From Actinophytocola gossypii (GTDB lineage Bacteria > Actinomycetota > Actinomycetes > Mycobacteriales > Pseudonocardiaceae): a DNA stretch of 64,000 nucleotides. The translations under genes were made by a program, and so were the position numbers. The stretch lies in assembly GCF_025165815.1 (NCBI RefSeq), contig NZ_JAFFZE010000014.1, positions 434,001 through 498,000 of the forward strand, given 5' to 3'. Of this stretch, positions 8,201 through 29,603 are shown piece by piece. Position 1 is the first letter of the stretch. Every line of letters starts with the position of its first letter. The notes under the pieces are model-generated. The model searched no databases, was not told where the DNA came from, and saw only the letters and a list, made by a program, of their open reading frames with translations.

Positions 8201-11200
8201 CGGCGAGTGGAAGGCGTGCGACACCCGAAGGCGCGTGTGCCGACAACCCAACCGCTCCACCACCGCCAGCACCTCGGCCTCCACACCGGAAACCACCACC
8301 GAGCGCGGCCCGTTCACCGCCGCGATCGCCACCCCCTCGGTCAACAGCGGCAGCACATTGGCTTCGGCGGCATGCACCGCGACCATCGCGCCGCCCGCCG
8401 GTAGGGCCTGCATCAACCGGCCACGCGCCGACACCAACGCGCAGGCATCCGCCAACGAGAACACCCCGGCCACATGCGCGGCCGCGATCTCCCCGATCGA
8501 GTGCCCGACCACCGAGTCCGGGCGCACACCCCAGGACTCCAGCAGCCGGAACAACGCCACCTCGAACGCGAACAGCCCCGCCTGCGCGTGCTCGGTCCGG
8601 TTCAACACCTCCGGGTCGTCACCCGAGTACACCCCAGGAAGCTGAGCACACACCTCGTCGAACGCCGACGCGAACACGGGGAACACGGCGGCCAGTTCAC
8701 GGCCCATCCCGATCCGCTGCGCGCCCTGACCGGTGAACACGAACGCCAACCGGCCATCCACAGCCGTACCGGTGATCCCGCCACCATCGGCCACCGCACG
8801 CAGACCCACGATCGCGTCGTCCCCATCGGCGGCCACCACGACAGCCCGGTGTTCCAACGACGACCGCGACACCGCAAGCGTTCGCGCCACCTCGACCAGC
8901 GGCTCCACATCATCAGCCAACCGGGACGCCAACTCCCGCAACGCCACCTCACTCCGCGCCGACAACACCAACGGCACCACCCGATCCGGCGACGGCTCCA
9001 CCTCGACCGGCGCGACCTGCTCCAGGATGACGTGGGCGTTGGTGCCGCTGAGCCCGAAGGAGGACACGGCCGCGCGGCGCGGACCGGCGGCCCACTCCTG
9101 AGCCTCGGTCAACAGCCGCACATTCCCCGACGACCAGTCCACATGCGACGACGGCTCGTCCACGTGCAGGGTCCTCGGCAGGATCCCGGCGCGCATAGCC
9201 GACACCATCTTGATCACGCCGCCCACACCGGCGGCCGCCTGGGTGTGGCCGAGGTTCGACTTCAGCGACCCCAACCACAACGGCTCGTCCCGGTCCCGGC
9301 CATAGGTGGCCAGCACGGCCTGCGCCTCGATCGGGTCACCCAACGCCGTACCGGTGCCGTGCGCCTCCACCACGTCCACATCGGCGGATGACAGTCCCGC
9401 GTCCGCCAGGGCGGCACGGATCACCCGCTGCTGCGCCGGACCGTTCGGGGCGGACAGGCCGTTCGACGCGCCGTCGGAGTTGACCGCCGAGCCGGCGACG
9501 ACCGCCAGCACCGGGTGCCCGTTGCGCCGCGCGTCCGAGAGCCGCTCCACCACGAGCATCCCGGCGCCCTCGGACCACGCCGTCCCGTCGGCGGCCTCCG
9601 CGAACGGCTTGCACCGCCCGTCCGGGGCCAGGCCGCGCTGCTCGCTGAACTCCACGAACATGCCGGGGGTCGCCATCACCGTCACCCCGCCCGCCACGGC
9701 CAGTGAGCACTCGCCCTGCCGCAGCGACCGCACCGCCAGGTGCAGCGCCACCAGCGACGACGAGCACGCCGTGTCCACCGACACCGCCGGCCCCGCCAGC
9801 CCCAGGTGGTAGGCCACCCGACCGGAGACGATGCTGCCGGCGCTCCCGCCCGGCCCGTAGTCGTGGTACATGACGCCGGTGAACACGCCGGTCTGGCTGC
9901 CGGCGAGCCCGGCGGGATCGATGCCGGCCCGCTCCAACGCCTCCCACGAGGTCTCCAGCAGCAGCCGCTGCTGCGGGTCCATGGCCCGCGCCTCCCGCGG
10001 GCTGATGCCGAAGAAGCCGGCGTCGAACTCCCCCGCGTCGTACAGGAAACCCCCGTGCCGCACGTAGCTGCGACCCGGCCGGCCCGGCTCCGGGTCGAAC
10101 AGCGCGCCGGTGTCCCAGCCGCGATCGGTGGGGAACTCGCCGATCGCGTCCACGCCGTCGGCGACCAGCCGCCACAGGTCCTCCGGGGACGCCACGCCGC
10201 CCGGGTAGCGGCAGGCCATGCCGACGATCACGATCGGGTCGTCGTCGGGTAGCTCGGCCGCCGGGCGGGTGACCGTGGGTGCGGGGGCGGACAGTTCGCC
10301 GGCCAGGAGGTCGGCCACGGCGCGGCAGTTCGGGCGGTCGAACACCAGGGTCGCCGGCAGCCGCAGGCCGGTGACGCCGGACAGCTGGTTGCGCAGCTCC
10401 AGCGCGGCGAGCGAGTCGAAGCCCAGCTCGGCGAAGGCGCGGCCCGGCTCGACCGCGTCCGGGCCGGCGTGCCCGAGGACGGTGGCGACCTGGGTCCGCA
10501 CGAGGTCGAGCAACGCGCGGTCGCGCTCGTCGGCGGGCAGGCCGGCCAGGTGCGCGAGCCCGGCCGGGGCGGACGTGCCGCGGGCCGGGCGGCGGACCAG
10601 GTCGCGGAGCACCGCCGGGATCGCGTCGGTCCTGGCGCGCAGTACCGGCAGGTCGAGGCGCACGGGCAGCAGGACGGGACGGTCGGTGGCGAGGGCGGCG
10701 TCGAACAGGGCCAGGCCGTCGGCGGTGGACAGGGCGGGCAGGCCGAGGCGGTCCATCCGGCGCAGGTCGGCGTCGGTGAGGTCGCCGCCCATGCCGGTGC
10801 GGTCGGCCCACAGGCCCCAGGCCAGCGAGACCGCGGGCAGGCCGTCGGCGCGGCGGCGTTCGGCGAGGCCGTCGAGGAACGCGTTCGCCGCCGCGTAGCC
10901 GCCCTGCCCGGCGCCGAGCAGCGTGCCGGCGGCGGAGGAGAACAGCACGAACGCGGCCAGGTCCCGGTCGCGGGTCAGCTCGTGCAGGTGCCAGGCGCCG
11001 TCGACCTTCGCCCGCAGCGTCCGGTCCATCCGCTCGACGGTGAGGGTGTCCGAGGTGCCGCCCTCGGCGACGCCGGCCGCGTGCACGACCGCGCGGACCG
11101 GGTGCGCGGCCAGCAGCGCGGCGACGCTGTCCCGGTCGGACACGTCACAGGCGACGATCGTGACGGTGGCGCCGAGCGCGGTCAGCTCGGCCCGCAGCTC

Positions 11201-14200
11201 GGCCGCTCCCGGGGCGTCCTGGCCGCGGCGGCTGGTGAGCAGCAGGTGCCGGACGCCGTGCGTGGTCACCAGGTGGCGGGCGAGCAGCGCGCCGAGCCCG
11301 CCGGTGCCACCGGTGACCAGGACCGGGCCGGCACCGAGATCCACAGTGGACTCGCCGGGGGTGACCCTGGCCAGCCGGGGCACCAGCAGGTCGCCGCCGC
11401 GCACGGCCAGCTCCGGCTCGTGCGGGGGCAGCGACGCCGGTACCTCGGCACCGGGGTCGAGGTCGAGCAGCACGAACCGGCCGGGGTTCTCCGCCTCCGT
11501 CGCCCGCACGAGCCCCCACACGGCGGCGGCGGCCGGGTTCGCCTGCGCGTTCCTGGTCACCACGACCAGGCGGAAGCCGGCCGGCCTGGCGCGCACGGCG
11601 TCGAGCACGGCACCGAGCAGCGCCCGCGCGGCGGCCGGCTGGTCGTCGACGTCGGGGTCGAGGACGAGCAGCGCCGACTCGGGCACCGGCTCGCGGGCCG
11701 CGTCGCCGGTGGGGATCCAGTCGACGCCGAACAGGGCGTCGTGGACCGTGCCGGCGGCGAGCTGGGTGGCCGACACCGGACGCGCGACCACCGAACGCAC
11801 CTCGGCCACCGGCCGCCCGGCCTGGTCGGCGACGACCAGGGCGGTCTCCTCGTCGCCGCGCACGCGGGTGAGCCGGACCCGCACGGTGTCCGCGGCGCCG
11901 TGCCAGCGCAGGCCGTGCCACACGAACGGGAGCAGCGCGACGTCCTGGCCGTCGTCGGCGAGCAGGCCGACGTGCAGGGCGGCGTCCAGCAGCGCCGGGT
12001 GCAGCCCGAACCCGCCACCACGCGCCTGCTCGGGCAGCTCGACCTCGGCGAACAGCTCCTCGCCCCGGCGCCAGGCCGCGCGCAGGCCGCGGAACGCCGG
12101 GCCGTAGTCGTAGCCGCGCCCGGCCAGCCGGTCGTACGCGCCGGTGACGTCGAGCGGCACCGCGTCCGGCGGCGGCCACTGGGTCAGCGGTGTGCCGGGG
12201 GCGGTGTCGCGGGCGAGGGTGCCGCTCGCGTGGCAGGTCCAGGTGTCCGCGTCGGACCGCGAGAAGATCCGCACCGGGCGGCGGCCCGCCTCGTCCGCGC
12301 CCACGACCACCTGCACCGGCACGTCGCCGCGTGGGGGCAGTACGAGCGGGGCCAGCAGGGTCAGCTCCTCGACCGAGGCGCACCCGGCCTGCTCGGCGGC
12401 GCACCTGGCCAGCTCGACGTGCGCGGTACCGGGCACCAGGACCGCGCCGTGCACCGCGTGGTCGGCGAGCCACGGCTGCGCCTCGACCGAGAGCCGCCCG
12501 GTCAGCACCAGGCCGTCGGAGTCCGCGGCCGGCACGACGGCGCCGAGCAGCGGGTGGTCGAGGCCGGTCAGCCCGGCGGTGGCGACGGCGCGGTCCCGGC
12601 CGGTGTCCTGGGACAGCCAGAAGCGCCGGTGCTCGAACGGGTACGTCGGCAGCGGCACCAGGCGCGCGCCGCGGCCGGCGAACACGGCGGCCCAGTCGAC
12701 GGCGACGCCGTGCGTGTGCAGGCGGGCGACGGCGGCGGTCAGCTCCCCGACCTCGTCGTGGCCGCGCCGGGCGGTCGGCACGAACACCGCGTCAAGCGTG
12801 GCGGCGCCCATCGCGGCGAGCACCGCGTCCGGGCCGACCTCGACGAACGTGTCCACGCCGGTGCCGGCGAGCGTGGTGACGGCGTCGGCGAACCGGACGG
12901 TGTCCCGCACCTGCCGCACCCAGTGCTCCGGGTCGACCTCGGCGCCGGTCACGGTGCCCGTCACGGTGGACACCAGCGGCAGGCGGGGCGGCGTGAACGT
13001 GAGCCCGGCGACGACCTCGCGGAACCGGGCCAGCATCGGGTCCATCAGCGCGGAGTGGAACGCGTGCGACACGCTGAGCCGGGTGGTCCGGTGGCCCTCG
13101 TCCGCACACCGCGCGGCGAGCGCGGCCACCTCGGAGTCCACTCCGGACACGACGACCGACGCCGGGCCGTTCACCGCGGCGAGGTCCAACCCGGCGGTGA
13201 GCAGCGGACGCACCCGGTCCGCCGGCGCGCCGACGGCCAGCATCGCGCCGCCGGCCGGCAGCTCCGACATCAGCCGGCCGCGGGCGGCGACCAGGGTGCA
13301 GGCGTCGGGCAGGGAGAGCACGCCGGCGACGTGCGCGGCGGTGACCTCGCCGATCGAGTGCCCGGCGACCACGTCCGGGCGCACGCCCCAGGACGCCAGC
13401 AGCCGGTGCAGTGCGACCTCGAACGCGAACAGCGCGGGCTGGGTGTAGGCGGTCTGGTCGAGCAGGGCCGCGTCGGCGGTGTCCGGTCCGGCCCACAGCA
13501 CGGTGCGCAGCGGCCGGTCCAGGTGCGGGTCGAGCAGCGCGCACACCTCGTCCAGGGCGTCCGCGAACACCGGGAACGCGGCGGCCAGCTCCCGGCCCAT
13601 GCCGGGCCGCTGGGCACCCTGACCGGTGAACAGGAACGCGGTGCGGCCGTCGCCCGCGGCGACCGCTCCCCCGCCCTCGGCCAGCAGGTCCAGGCCGCGG
13701 CGCAGCTCGGTGTGGTCGGCCGCGACGACGGCGGCGCGGTGGTCGAGGGCGGCGCGTCCGGTGGCGAGCGTGTAGCCGAGGTCCGGCAGGGTGGCGTCGT
13801 CGGCGCGGGACGCGAGCCGGGCGGCCAGCGCACGCAGGGCTGGCTCCGTGCGGGCGGAGAGCAGCACGGGCACCGGCCGGGGGTCCGGGGCCGGGGCGTC
13901 GGCGGGGTCGCCCTCCTCGACGATCACGTGCGCGTTGGTGCCGCTGATGCCGAACGAGGACACCGCGGCGCGGCGCGGGCGGTCGCCGCGTGGCCACGGC
14001 ACCGGCTCGGTGAGCAGCTCGACCCGGCCGGCGGTCCAGTCGACCTGCCGGGACGGGGTGCCGGCGTGCAGGGTCCTGGGCAGCGTGTCGTGCCGCATCG
14101 CCTGGATCACCTTGATGATGCCGCCGACGCCGGCCGCGGCCTGGGTGTGGCCGATGTTGGACTTGAGCGAGCCGAGCCACAGCGGCTCGTCCCGGTCGCG

Positions 14201-15237
14201 GCCGTAGGTGGCGAGCAGGGCCTGCGCCTCGATCGGGTCGCCGAGGGTGGTGCCGGTGCCGTGCGCCTCGACCGCGTCGACGTCGCGTGTGGACAGTCCG
14301 GCGTCGGCGAGCGCCGCGCGGATCACCCGCTGCTGCGCGGTGCCGTTGGGGGCGGTGATCGCGCTGCTCGCGCCGTCGGAGTTGACCGCGCTGCCGCGGA
14401 CCACGGCGAGTACGCGGTGGCCGTTGCGGCGGGCGTCGGAGAGCCGTTCGACGACGAGCACGCCGGCGCCCTCGCCCCAGCCGGTGCCGTCGGCGTCGTC
14501 GGAGAAGGACTTGCACCGCCCGTCGGCGGCGAGCCCCCGTTGGCGGCTGAACTCGACGAACGTCTCCGGGGTCGCCATCACGGTCACGCCGCCGGCCAGG
14601 GCGAGTGTGCACTCCCCCTTGCGCAGTGCCTGGATCGCCCAGTGCAGCGCGACCAGCGACGAGGAGCACGCCGTGTCCACGGTGACGGCCGGTCCCTCCA
14701 GGCCGAGGGTGTAGGCGACCCGGCCGGAGACCAGGCTGCCGTCGGCGCCGCCGGAGCCGTAGTCGTGGTACATCACGCCGGCGAACACGCCGGTGCGGCC
14801 CCCGCGCAGCGAGCGCGGGTCGACGCCCGCGTTCTCCAGCGCCGCCCAGGACACCTCGAGCAGGTGCCGCTGCTGCGGGTCCATCTCGGTCGCCTCGCGT
14901 GGGCTGATGCCGAAGAACTCCGCGTCGAACCCGGCGGCGTCGTACAGGAACCCGCCGGAGCGGGTGTAGCTGCGGCCGGGGACGCCCGGTTCGGGGTCGT
15001 ACAGCCGCTCGACGTCCCAGCCGCGGTCGGTGGGGAACTCGCCGATCGCGTCGACGCCGTCGGCGACCAGGTCCCACAGCTGTTCGGGCGAGCCGACGCC
15101 GCCGGGGTACCGGCAGGCCATGCCGACGATCGCGACGGGCTCGGTGGTCCGCTCCTGCTGCTCGCGCAGCCGCTCGTTGTCCACCATGGACTCGCGCAGC
15201 GCGGCGACGATCTGTTCGACGGAGGCTTCCACGGTCG

Positions 15238-15241
<4 letters not shown>
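5276..15241 (-). CDS. Type I modular PKS, two modules (KS-AT-DH-KR-ACP twice)
   Basis: A 3321-residue PKS, probably the second in the line. An N-terminal docking helix (1-33) precedes module A: KS 34-445 (C192, H327, H365), AT 535-855 (S629 in GHSIG, HAFH 726-729: malonyl), DH 895-1160 (H928 in intact HxxxGxxxxP), KR 1170-1480 (VAEGG where LDD is usual; Ser, Tyr and Lys present), ACP 1575-1650 (S1610). Module B: KS 1668-2080 (C1826, H1961), AT 2165-2460 (S2248, HAFH 2342-2345: malonyl), DH 2485-2730 (H2514), KR 2740-3085 (LDD 2993-2995), ACP 3175-3255 (S3214). The C-terminal docking tail ends in [10 protein letters not shown]; there is no thioesterase. Both modules should add a malonyl unit and leave a double bond. 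The start TTG at 15241 overlaps the upstream stop (TTGA). GTG 15232, better spaced from GAAGGG, is an alternative. Confidence 0.95.
7811..8104 (-). repeat. AT-linker repeat, copy 1 (294 bp)
   Basis: This stretch, in the AT-to-DH linker of module B, matches 63707-64000 with only four base differences that I can find by eye. The match runs to the last base of the window, so it may extend further. The two copies lie in different PKS genes about 56 kb apart, which points to recent gene conversion or module duplication. Confidence 0.9.
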
Positions 15242-25413
<10,172 letters not shown>

Positions 25414-25436
25414 CCGCGCTCCTTCAGCTCAGGTAC

Positions 25437-26627
25437 TCACCAGGTGATCGGCAGGACTTCCGGGCCACGCACGATCACGCCGAACTTCCAGCGGATCCCG
25501 TCCGCCACCCCGAGGTCGGGGAACCGGGTCAGCAGGGCGCCGAGCGACTCCTGCAGCTCCAGCCTGGCCAGCTGCGCGCCCATGCAGAGGTGCGGGCCGA
25601 ACCCGAACGTCACGTGCGGGTTCGTCGCCCGGGTGAGGTCGAGCCGGTCCGGGTCCGCGAACACCTCCGGGTCGCGGTTGGCGGCGGCGAGCGACGGCAG
25701 CACCGGCTCCCCCGCCCGCACCAGCACCCCGGACAGCTCGACGTCCTCCAGCGCGTACCTGGCGAACATCGCCGCCGTGTTGATCGGCACGAACCGCAGC
25801 AGCTCCTCCACCGCGGACGGCATCAGCTCCGGCCGGGCACGCAGCCGCGCCAGCGACTCCGGGTGCTTCAGCAGCGCGTGCACGAACCCGGGCAGCGCGG
25901 AGGACACCGTCTCGGTGCCGGCGGTCAGCAGGCCCGCTCCGGCGAGGTCGATCAGCTCGGTCTCGGTCAGCTTGTCGCCGTCGTCCCGGGAGCGAACCAG
26001 CGCGCCGAGCAGGTCGTCGGTCGGCCGCCTGCGGCGCTGCGCGACCAGCTCGGCGATGTAGGCGTCCATCTCCGGGCCGAGCGTGGCGACCACGTCGCCC
26101 ATCGCGGACTCGTCGTTGGTGAACGCCTCGGTCCACCTGGTGAACTTCGGGTAGTCCTCGACCGGGACGCCGAGCAGCCCGCAGATGACGGTCACCGGCA
26201 GCGGGCGGGCGAAGTGCTCGACCAGGTCGACCGGCTGGCCGAGGGCGACCATGCCGTCGATCAGCTCGGTGGCCAGATCCCGCACCTGGGCCCGCATCTT
26301 CTCCACCCGGCGCGCGGTGAACGCCTTCATCGCGAGCTTGCGCAGCCGGGTGTGGTCGGGCGGGTCCATGCCCATGATGCCGTCGTTCATGTTCTCCACC
26401 CGCAGCCGCGGCTGGTCCAGCCCCTGTGCGACCGCGCGGCTGAACCGCTTGTCGGACAACACGGTTCGCACGTCCTGGTGCCGGGTCACCAGCCACGCCG
26501 GCTCGCCGTGCGGGAGCTGGACGCGGCTCACCGGCTCGGTGCGGCGCAGCGTCGCGTACATCGGGGCCACCTCGGCCTCGACGGTGTCGAACGGGTACCG
26601 GCGGACTTCGCGGTCGACGGTGGTCAT
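25437..26627 (-). CDS. Cytochrome P450
   Basis: A 396-residue soluble bacterial P450. Haem-binding motif FGFGPHLCMG has the ligand C348, the K-helix ExxR is E275-R278, and the I-helix reads AGTET (236-240), with Glu where Asp is more usual. DPPDHTRLRKL (88-98) is the typical C-helix region. It probably hydroxylates or epoxidises the macrolactam after release; the position cannot be told from sequence. ATG 26627 overlaps the stop of the upstream glutamate mutase gene (ATGA), and the first PKS starts 23 nt downstream, so it is made with the starter enzymes and the PKS. Redox partners are not encoded nearby. Confidence 0.94.
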   Translation of the reverse strand: MTTVDREVRRYPFDTVEAEVAPMYATLRRTEPVSRVQLPHGEPAWLVTRHQDVRTVLSDKRFSRAVAQGLDQPRLRVENMNDGIMGMDPPDHTRLRKLAMKAFTARRVEKMRAQVRDLATELIDGMVALGQPVDLVEHFARPLPVTVICGLLGVPVEDYPKFTRWTEAFTNDESAMGDVVATLGPEMDAYIAELVAQRRRRPTDDLLGALVRSRDDGDKLTETELIDLAGAGLLTAGTETVSSALPGFVHALLKHPESLARLRARPELMPSAVEELLRFVPINTAAMFARYALEDVELSGVLVRAGEPVLPSLAAANRDPEVFADPDRLDLTRATNPHVTFGFGPHLCMGAQLARLELQESLGALLTRFPDLGVADGIRWKFGVIVRGPEVLPITW

Positions 26628-27922
26628 CGGAGCTCCAGAATCGGTTCGGGTGCGCTCTCCTCGAAGCTGTCGAACTTCCGCCGCACGTAGCCGAGCGCGT
26701 CCATCAGGCCGGCGGAGGTCACCTGCCGGGACCGGCGGCGTGGAACCAGGTGGCCGATCGGCATCAGGCCCGGGTCGGCCCAGCGCAGCGTGCCGTCGCG
26801 GTCCAGGTAGCTGCGGGTGCGGCCCAGGTTGTCCGGGTGCCGGCAGTACGGGACGTCGAGGTAGCCGCGCTTGACGCTGTGCAGCAGCGCCCGCCCGAGG
26901 TCCTGGTCGACGTCGCGGACCGCGTCCACGATCGCGCGGGCCTGCTGGTAGGTCTCGGAGTCCGCGCCCGGGTCGGCCAGCGGCTCCGCCGGCCGGATCT
27001 GCCGGGTCGCCGCGTGGGTGAGCGCGTCGACGTTCTCCGCGATCGTGGGGATCCGCTCGGACTCGGCGACGGTCTTAACGATCAGCCGCTCCGCGCCGGT
27101 CGCCCTGGCCAGCTCCGCGGCGGCGGTGAGCAGCCGGCGCGCCCCGCGCGGGGTCACCGGGTACAGGCCCATGTAGGCGTAGACGACGACGTGCCAGTCC
27201 GTGTCGGGCAGCAGCTCGGCGCACAGCCGGCGCAGCGCGAACACGGCCTCCTGGTCCTGCACCGGGTTCGCCTGCTGGGCGTAGCTGACCGCGATGCCGC
27301 GCACCCCGCGCGACCGGAAGAACAGCGCCTCCAGCACGCTCAGCGCGACCAGCAGGCCGGGCGGGCACAGCTGCCCCATCATGCAGCCGCCGAAGGTCTC
27401 CAGGTTCGGCTCGACCGGCAGGTGCTCCCGCAGGTGGGCGAACAGCTCGCAGCAGCGGGACCACTCGCGTACCGACTCCTCGAGCGGCACCCGGCCGTAG
27501 GGCAGGCAGTAGGACACCGGGCCGCCCTCGGTCGCGTCCAGCCCGGCGGCGACGAGCGCGGCGAAGATGTGGCTCGGAGTGGCCGAGCCGTGCCGCACCT
27601 GCACCGGGAAGCCGGCGTCCCGGACGCCGGCGAGCATCGCGCGGGTGGTGCCGAGCGGGTGGCTGGCGATCGGGTAGCCGTTCAGGTCGGACCCGGCGGC
27701 GAGGGCGCGCTCCACCGCGGCCAGATCGCCGATCCTGGTGTAGCTGTCGAGGGTGAGCGTGCCGACGGTGGTGGCCGGCGCGGTCTTCGTGGCGACCAGC
27801 CCGGCCCGCATCCGTTCCGGTAGGCCGAAGCCCATCCTCGGCTGCACGACGAGTTCGCCCGCGTCGTGCGCGCGCCGGACGAAGTCGTGCAGGCCGATCC
27901 GGTCGGTGAGGATCGCGGTCAT
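26624..27922 (-). CDS. vinI: Glutamate mutase large (E) subunit, VinI-type
   Basis: A 432-residue homologue of glutamate mutase E. With the B12-binding S subunit it rearranges L-glutamate to (2S,3S)-3-methylaspartate, the precursor of the 3-aminoisobutyrate starter. Family sequence is recognisable over the whole length: HPLGTTRAML, VRHGSATPSHIF (substrate-barrel region), GGCMMGQLCPP, SYAQQANPVQDQEA and VKTVAESERIPT. It is somewhat shorter than clostridial GlmE. The ATG (27922) overlaps the stop of the S-subunit gene, giving equal expression of the two halves of the enzyme; the stop overlaps the P450 start. The longer open frame upstream is only overlap with the S subunit in another frame. Confidence 0.94.
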   Translation of the reverse strand: MTAILTDRIGLHDFVRRAHDAGELVVQPRMGFGLPERMRAGLVATKTAPATTVGTLTLDSYTRIGDLAAVERALAAGSDLNGYPIASHPLGTTRAMLAGVRDAGFPVQVRHGSATPSHIFAALVAAGLDATEGGPVSYCLPYGRVPLEESVREWSRCCELFAHLREHLPVEPNLETFGGCMMGQLCPPGLLVALSVLEALFFRSRGVRGIAVSYAQQANPVQDQEAVFALRRLCAELLPDTDWHVVVYAYMGLYPVTPRGARRLLTAAAELARATGAERLIVKTVAESERIPTIAENVDALTHAATRQIRPAEPLADPGADSETYQQARAIVDAVRDVDQDLGRALLHSVKRGYLDVPYCRHPDNLGRTRSYLDRDGTLRWADPGLMPIGHLVPRRRSRQVTSAGLMDALGYVRRKFDSFEESAPEPILELR

Positions 27923-28386
27923 CGGGCCGCCCTCACCGGCAGTGCTCGCAGGAAACCGCGGAAGGACGCGACCGCGTCGGCGTGCTCCTCGAACACCGCG
28001 TCGCAGCCCGCGGCGACCAGTTCGTCGCGCTGTCCGGCGGTCAGGCCGCCCGCGACGCCGAGCTTGCCGCCGATCGCGACCGGCAGCGCGGCGAGCGGGG
28101 TGTGCTCGCGCAGCCGGCGGACGACCCGGGCGCCGTCGGCGTAGCCGTGCCCGTTGACGCTGCTCAGCACGAGCACGTCCGGGACGTGGTCGAGGCACTC
28201 GGCGACCAGCAGGTCGTCCGGCACGCATGGCCCGAGGTTGGTGACCAGGAAGCCCAGCTCGTCGAGCAACAGCTCCAGGAACACGAGGTTCCAGGTGTGC
28301 GCGTCCGAGGACAGCCCACTCACAATGGCTGTGGGCCGCCGCGATGACGGCACCGGCGCCGGGTTCAGCCGAGCCAGCTCACTCAC
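27919..28386 (-). CDS. vinH: Glutamate mutase small (S) subunit, B12-binding, VinH-type
   Basis: A 155-residue cobalamin-binding protein. The lower-ligand motif is DAHTWN (28-33): D28 and H30 of DxHxxG are kept and the Gly is Asn. The flavodoxin-like core follows (LVLSSVNGHGYAD, then VAIGGKLGVAGG). It carries adenosylcobalamin and pairs with the E subunit to make 3-methylaspartate. The GTG start at 28386 overlaps the stop of the decarboxylase gene (GTGA). The first ~17 residues are a polar extension before the conserved fold. Clustering with vinN, vinO and vinI homologues makes the assignment strong. Confidence 0.92.
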   Translation of the reverse strand: MSELARLNPAPVPSSRRPTAIVSGLSSDAHTWNLVFLELLLDELGFLVTNLGPCVPDDLLVAECLDHVPDVLVLSSVNGHGYADGARVVRRLREHTPLAALPVAIGGKLGVAGGLTAGQRDELVAAGCDAVFEEHADAVASFRGFLRALPVRAAR

Positions 28387-29603
28387 GCGGGCTCCCCGTA
28401 GGAGCGGTGGTACTCCAACCGCGACACCGACACCACCTCGGTGCCGCGCACCACGACCTCGGCGGGCGCGGGGCGGCCGAGGAAGGCCAGCAGGCTCGCG
28501 GTCGGGCCGTAGGCACCCGCGTTGGGGATCTCCAGCACGTCGCCGGTGCGCAGTGCGGGTACCTCGACCTCCCGGCCGAGCACGTCACCCGGAGTGCACA
28601 GTGGACCGACGAGGCTCGCCGTTTCGGTCGGTGTCTCGCCGTCCAGGCGGACCGCGGCCGGCAGCAGCCGACCCAGTCCGGACATGCCGCCGAAGGTGTT
28701 GATGCCGCCGTCGAGGATGACGAACCGCCTGCCCCGGCTCTCCTTGACGTTCACCACGCCGCACAGCAGAGTGCCGCTGTCGCCGACCAGGTAGCGGCCC
28801 GACTCGCAGGCGATCCTCGGGCCGCCCTGGCGCCACCCGGAGAAGTAGGTGTCCAGCTCGTTCTCCAGCTCCACCCGCAGCTTCTCGTACTCGGCGCGGC
28901 TGCCGGGAACCGCGTACGGCGCGGAGAAGCCGCCGCCGATGTCGAGCAGCCGCAGCGGCAGGCCGAGCTCCTCGTGCAGCTGGGCGGCGAGCGAGATCGT
29001 GTGCTGGAACTCGGCGGTCAGGCTCGCCTCGTCCTTCGCGTTGCTCAGCGGGAAGAAGTGCGCGCCGGCGATCCTGGTGCCGGGCACCGACGACAGCTCG
29101 CCGAGCAGTGCCGGCAGCGTCTCGCTGTCGATGCCGAACTGGGACGGCGCGCCGGTCATCCGAATGCTCGTGGTGGCCCGCGCCGACGCGCTGTTGATCC
29201 GCAGCACACCGTCGGCGACCACTCCGTGCCGGCTCGCCACCGCGCCGATGCGCCGCAGGTCGCCGAGCGACTCGACGGAGAACGTGCGCACACCGCGCTC
29301 GATCGCCTCGTGCAGCTCGCCGGTCGTCTTGCCGGGTCCGGTGTAGAGGCAGCCCGCCGGGTCGAAGCCGGCGGCGAGCGCGGCGGCCAGCTCGCCGGTG
29401 GAGCTGATCTCGGCGCGCACCCGGCCGTCGCCGCGGACCGCGCGGGCCACCTCGGGGTGCGGGTTCGCCTTCACGGCGTAGAACAGGTCGACCTCGTCGG
29501 GCAGCGTCGCCAGCAGGTCCCGGCGAGCCGCCGCCACGCGGTCGAGGTCGTAGACGTAGAGCGGGGTGCCGTAGCGCTCGGCCAGCTCGGTGTACCACGT
29601 CAT
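28383..29603 (-). CDS. vinO: PLP-dependent decarboxylase, VinO-type (3-methylaspartyl-ACP decarboxylase)
   Basis: A 406-residue fold-type III decarboxylase related to diaminopimelate/ornithine decarboxylases. PLP-lysine K45 is in FYAVKANPHP, the phosphate-binding glycines are 223-225 (DIGGGFS), and the catalytic-site Cys is C336 in LCTPGD. In the vicenistatin pathway the homologue decarboxylates 3-methylaspartate bound to the stand-alone ACP, giving 3-aminoisobutyryl-ACP; I infer the same here from the gene set. The ATG (29603) overlaps the vinN-type stop, and its own stop overlaps the glutamate mutase S start. A free amino-acid decarboxylase is the alternative, but the cassette context argues against it. 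Confidence 0.93.
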   Translation of the reverse strand: MTWYTELAERYGTPLYVYDLDRVAAARRDLLATLPDEVDLFYAVKANPHPEVARAVRGDGRVRAEISSTGELAAALAAGFDPAGCLYTGPGKTTGELHEAIERGVRTFSVESLGDLRRIGAVASRHGVVADGVLRINSASARATTSIRMTGAPSQFGIDSETLPALLGELSSVPGTRIAGAHFFPLSNAKDEASLTAEFQHTISLAAQLHEELGLPLRLLDIGGGFSAPYAVPGSRAEYEKLRVELENELDTYFSGWRQGGPRIACESGRYLVGDSGTLLCGVVNVKESRGRRFVILDGGINTFGGMSGLGRLLPAAVRLDGETPTETASLVGPLCTPGDVLGREVEVPALRTGDVLEIPNAGAYGPTASLLAFLGRPAPAEVVVRGTEVVSVSRLEYHRSYGEPA

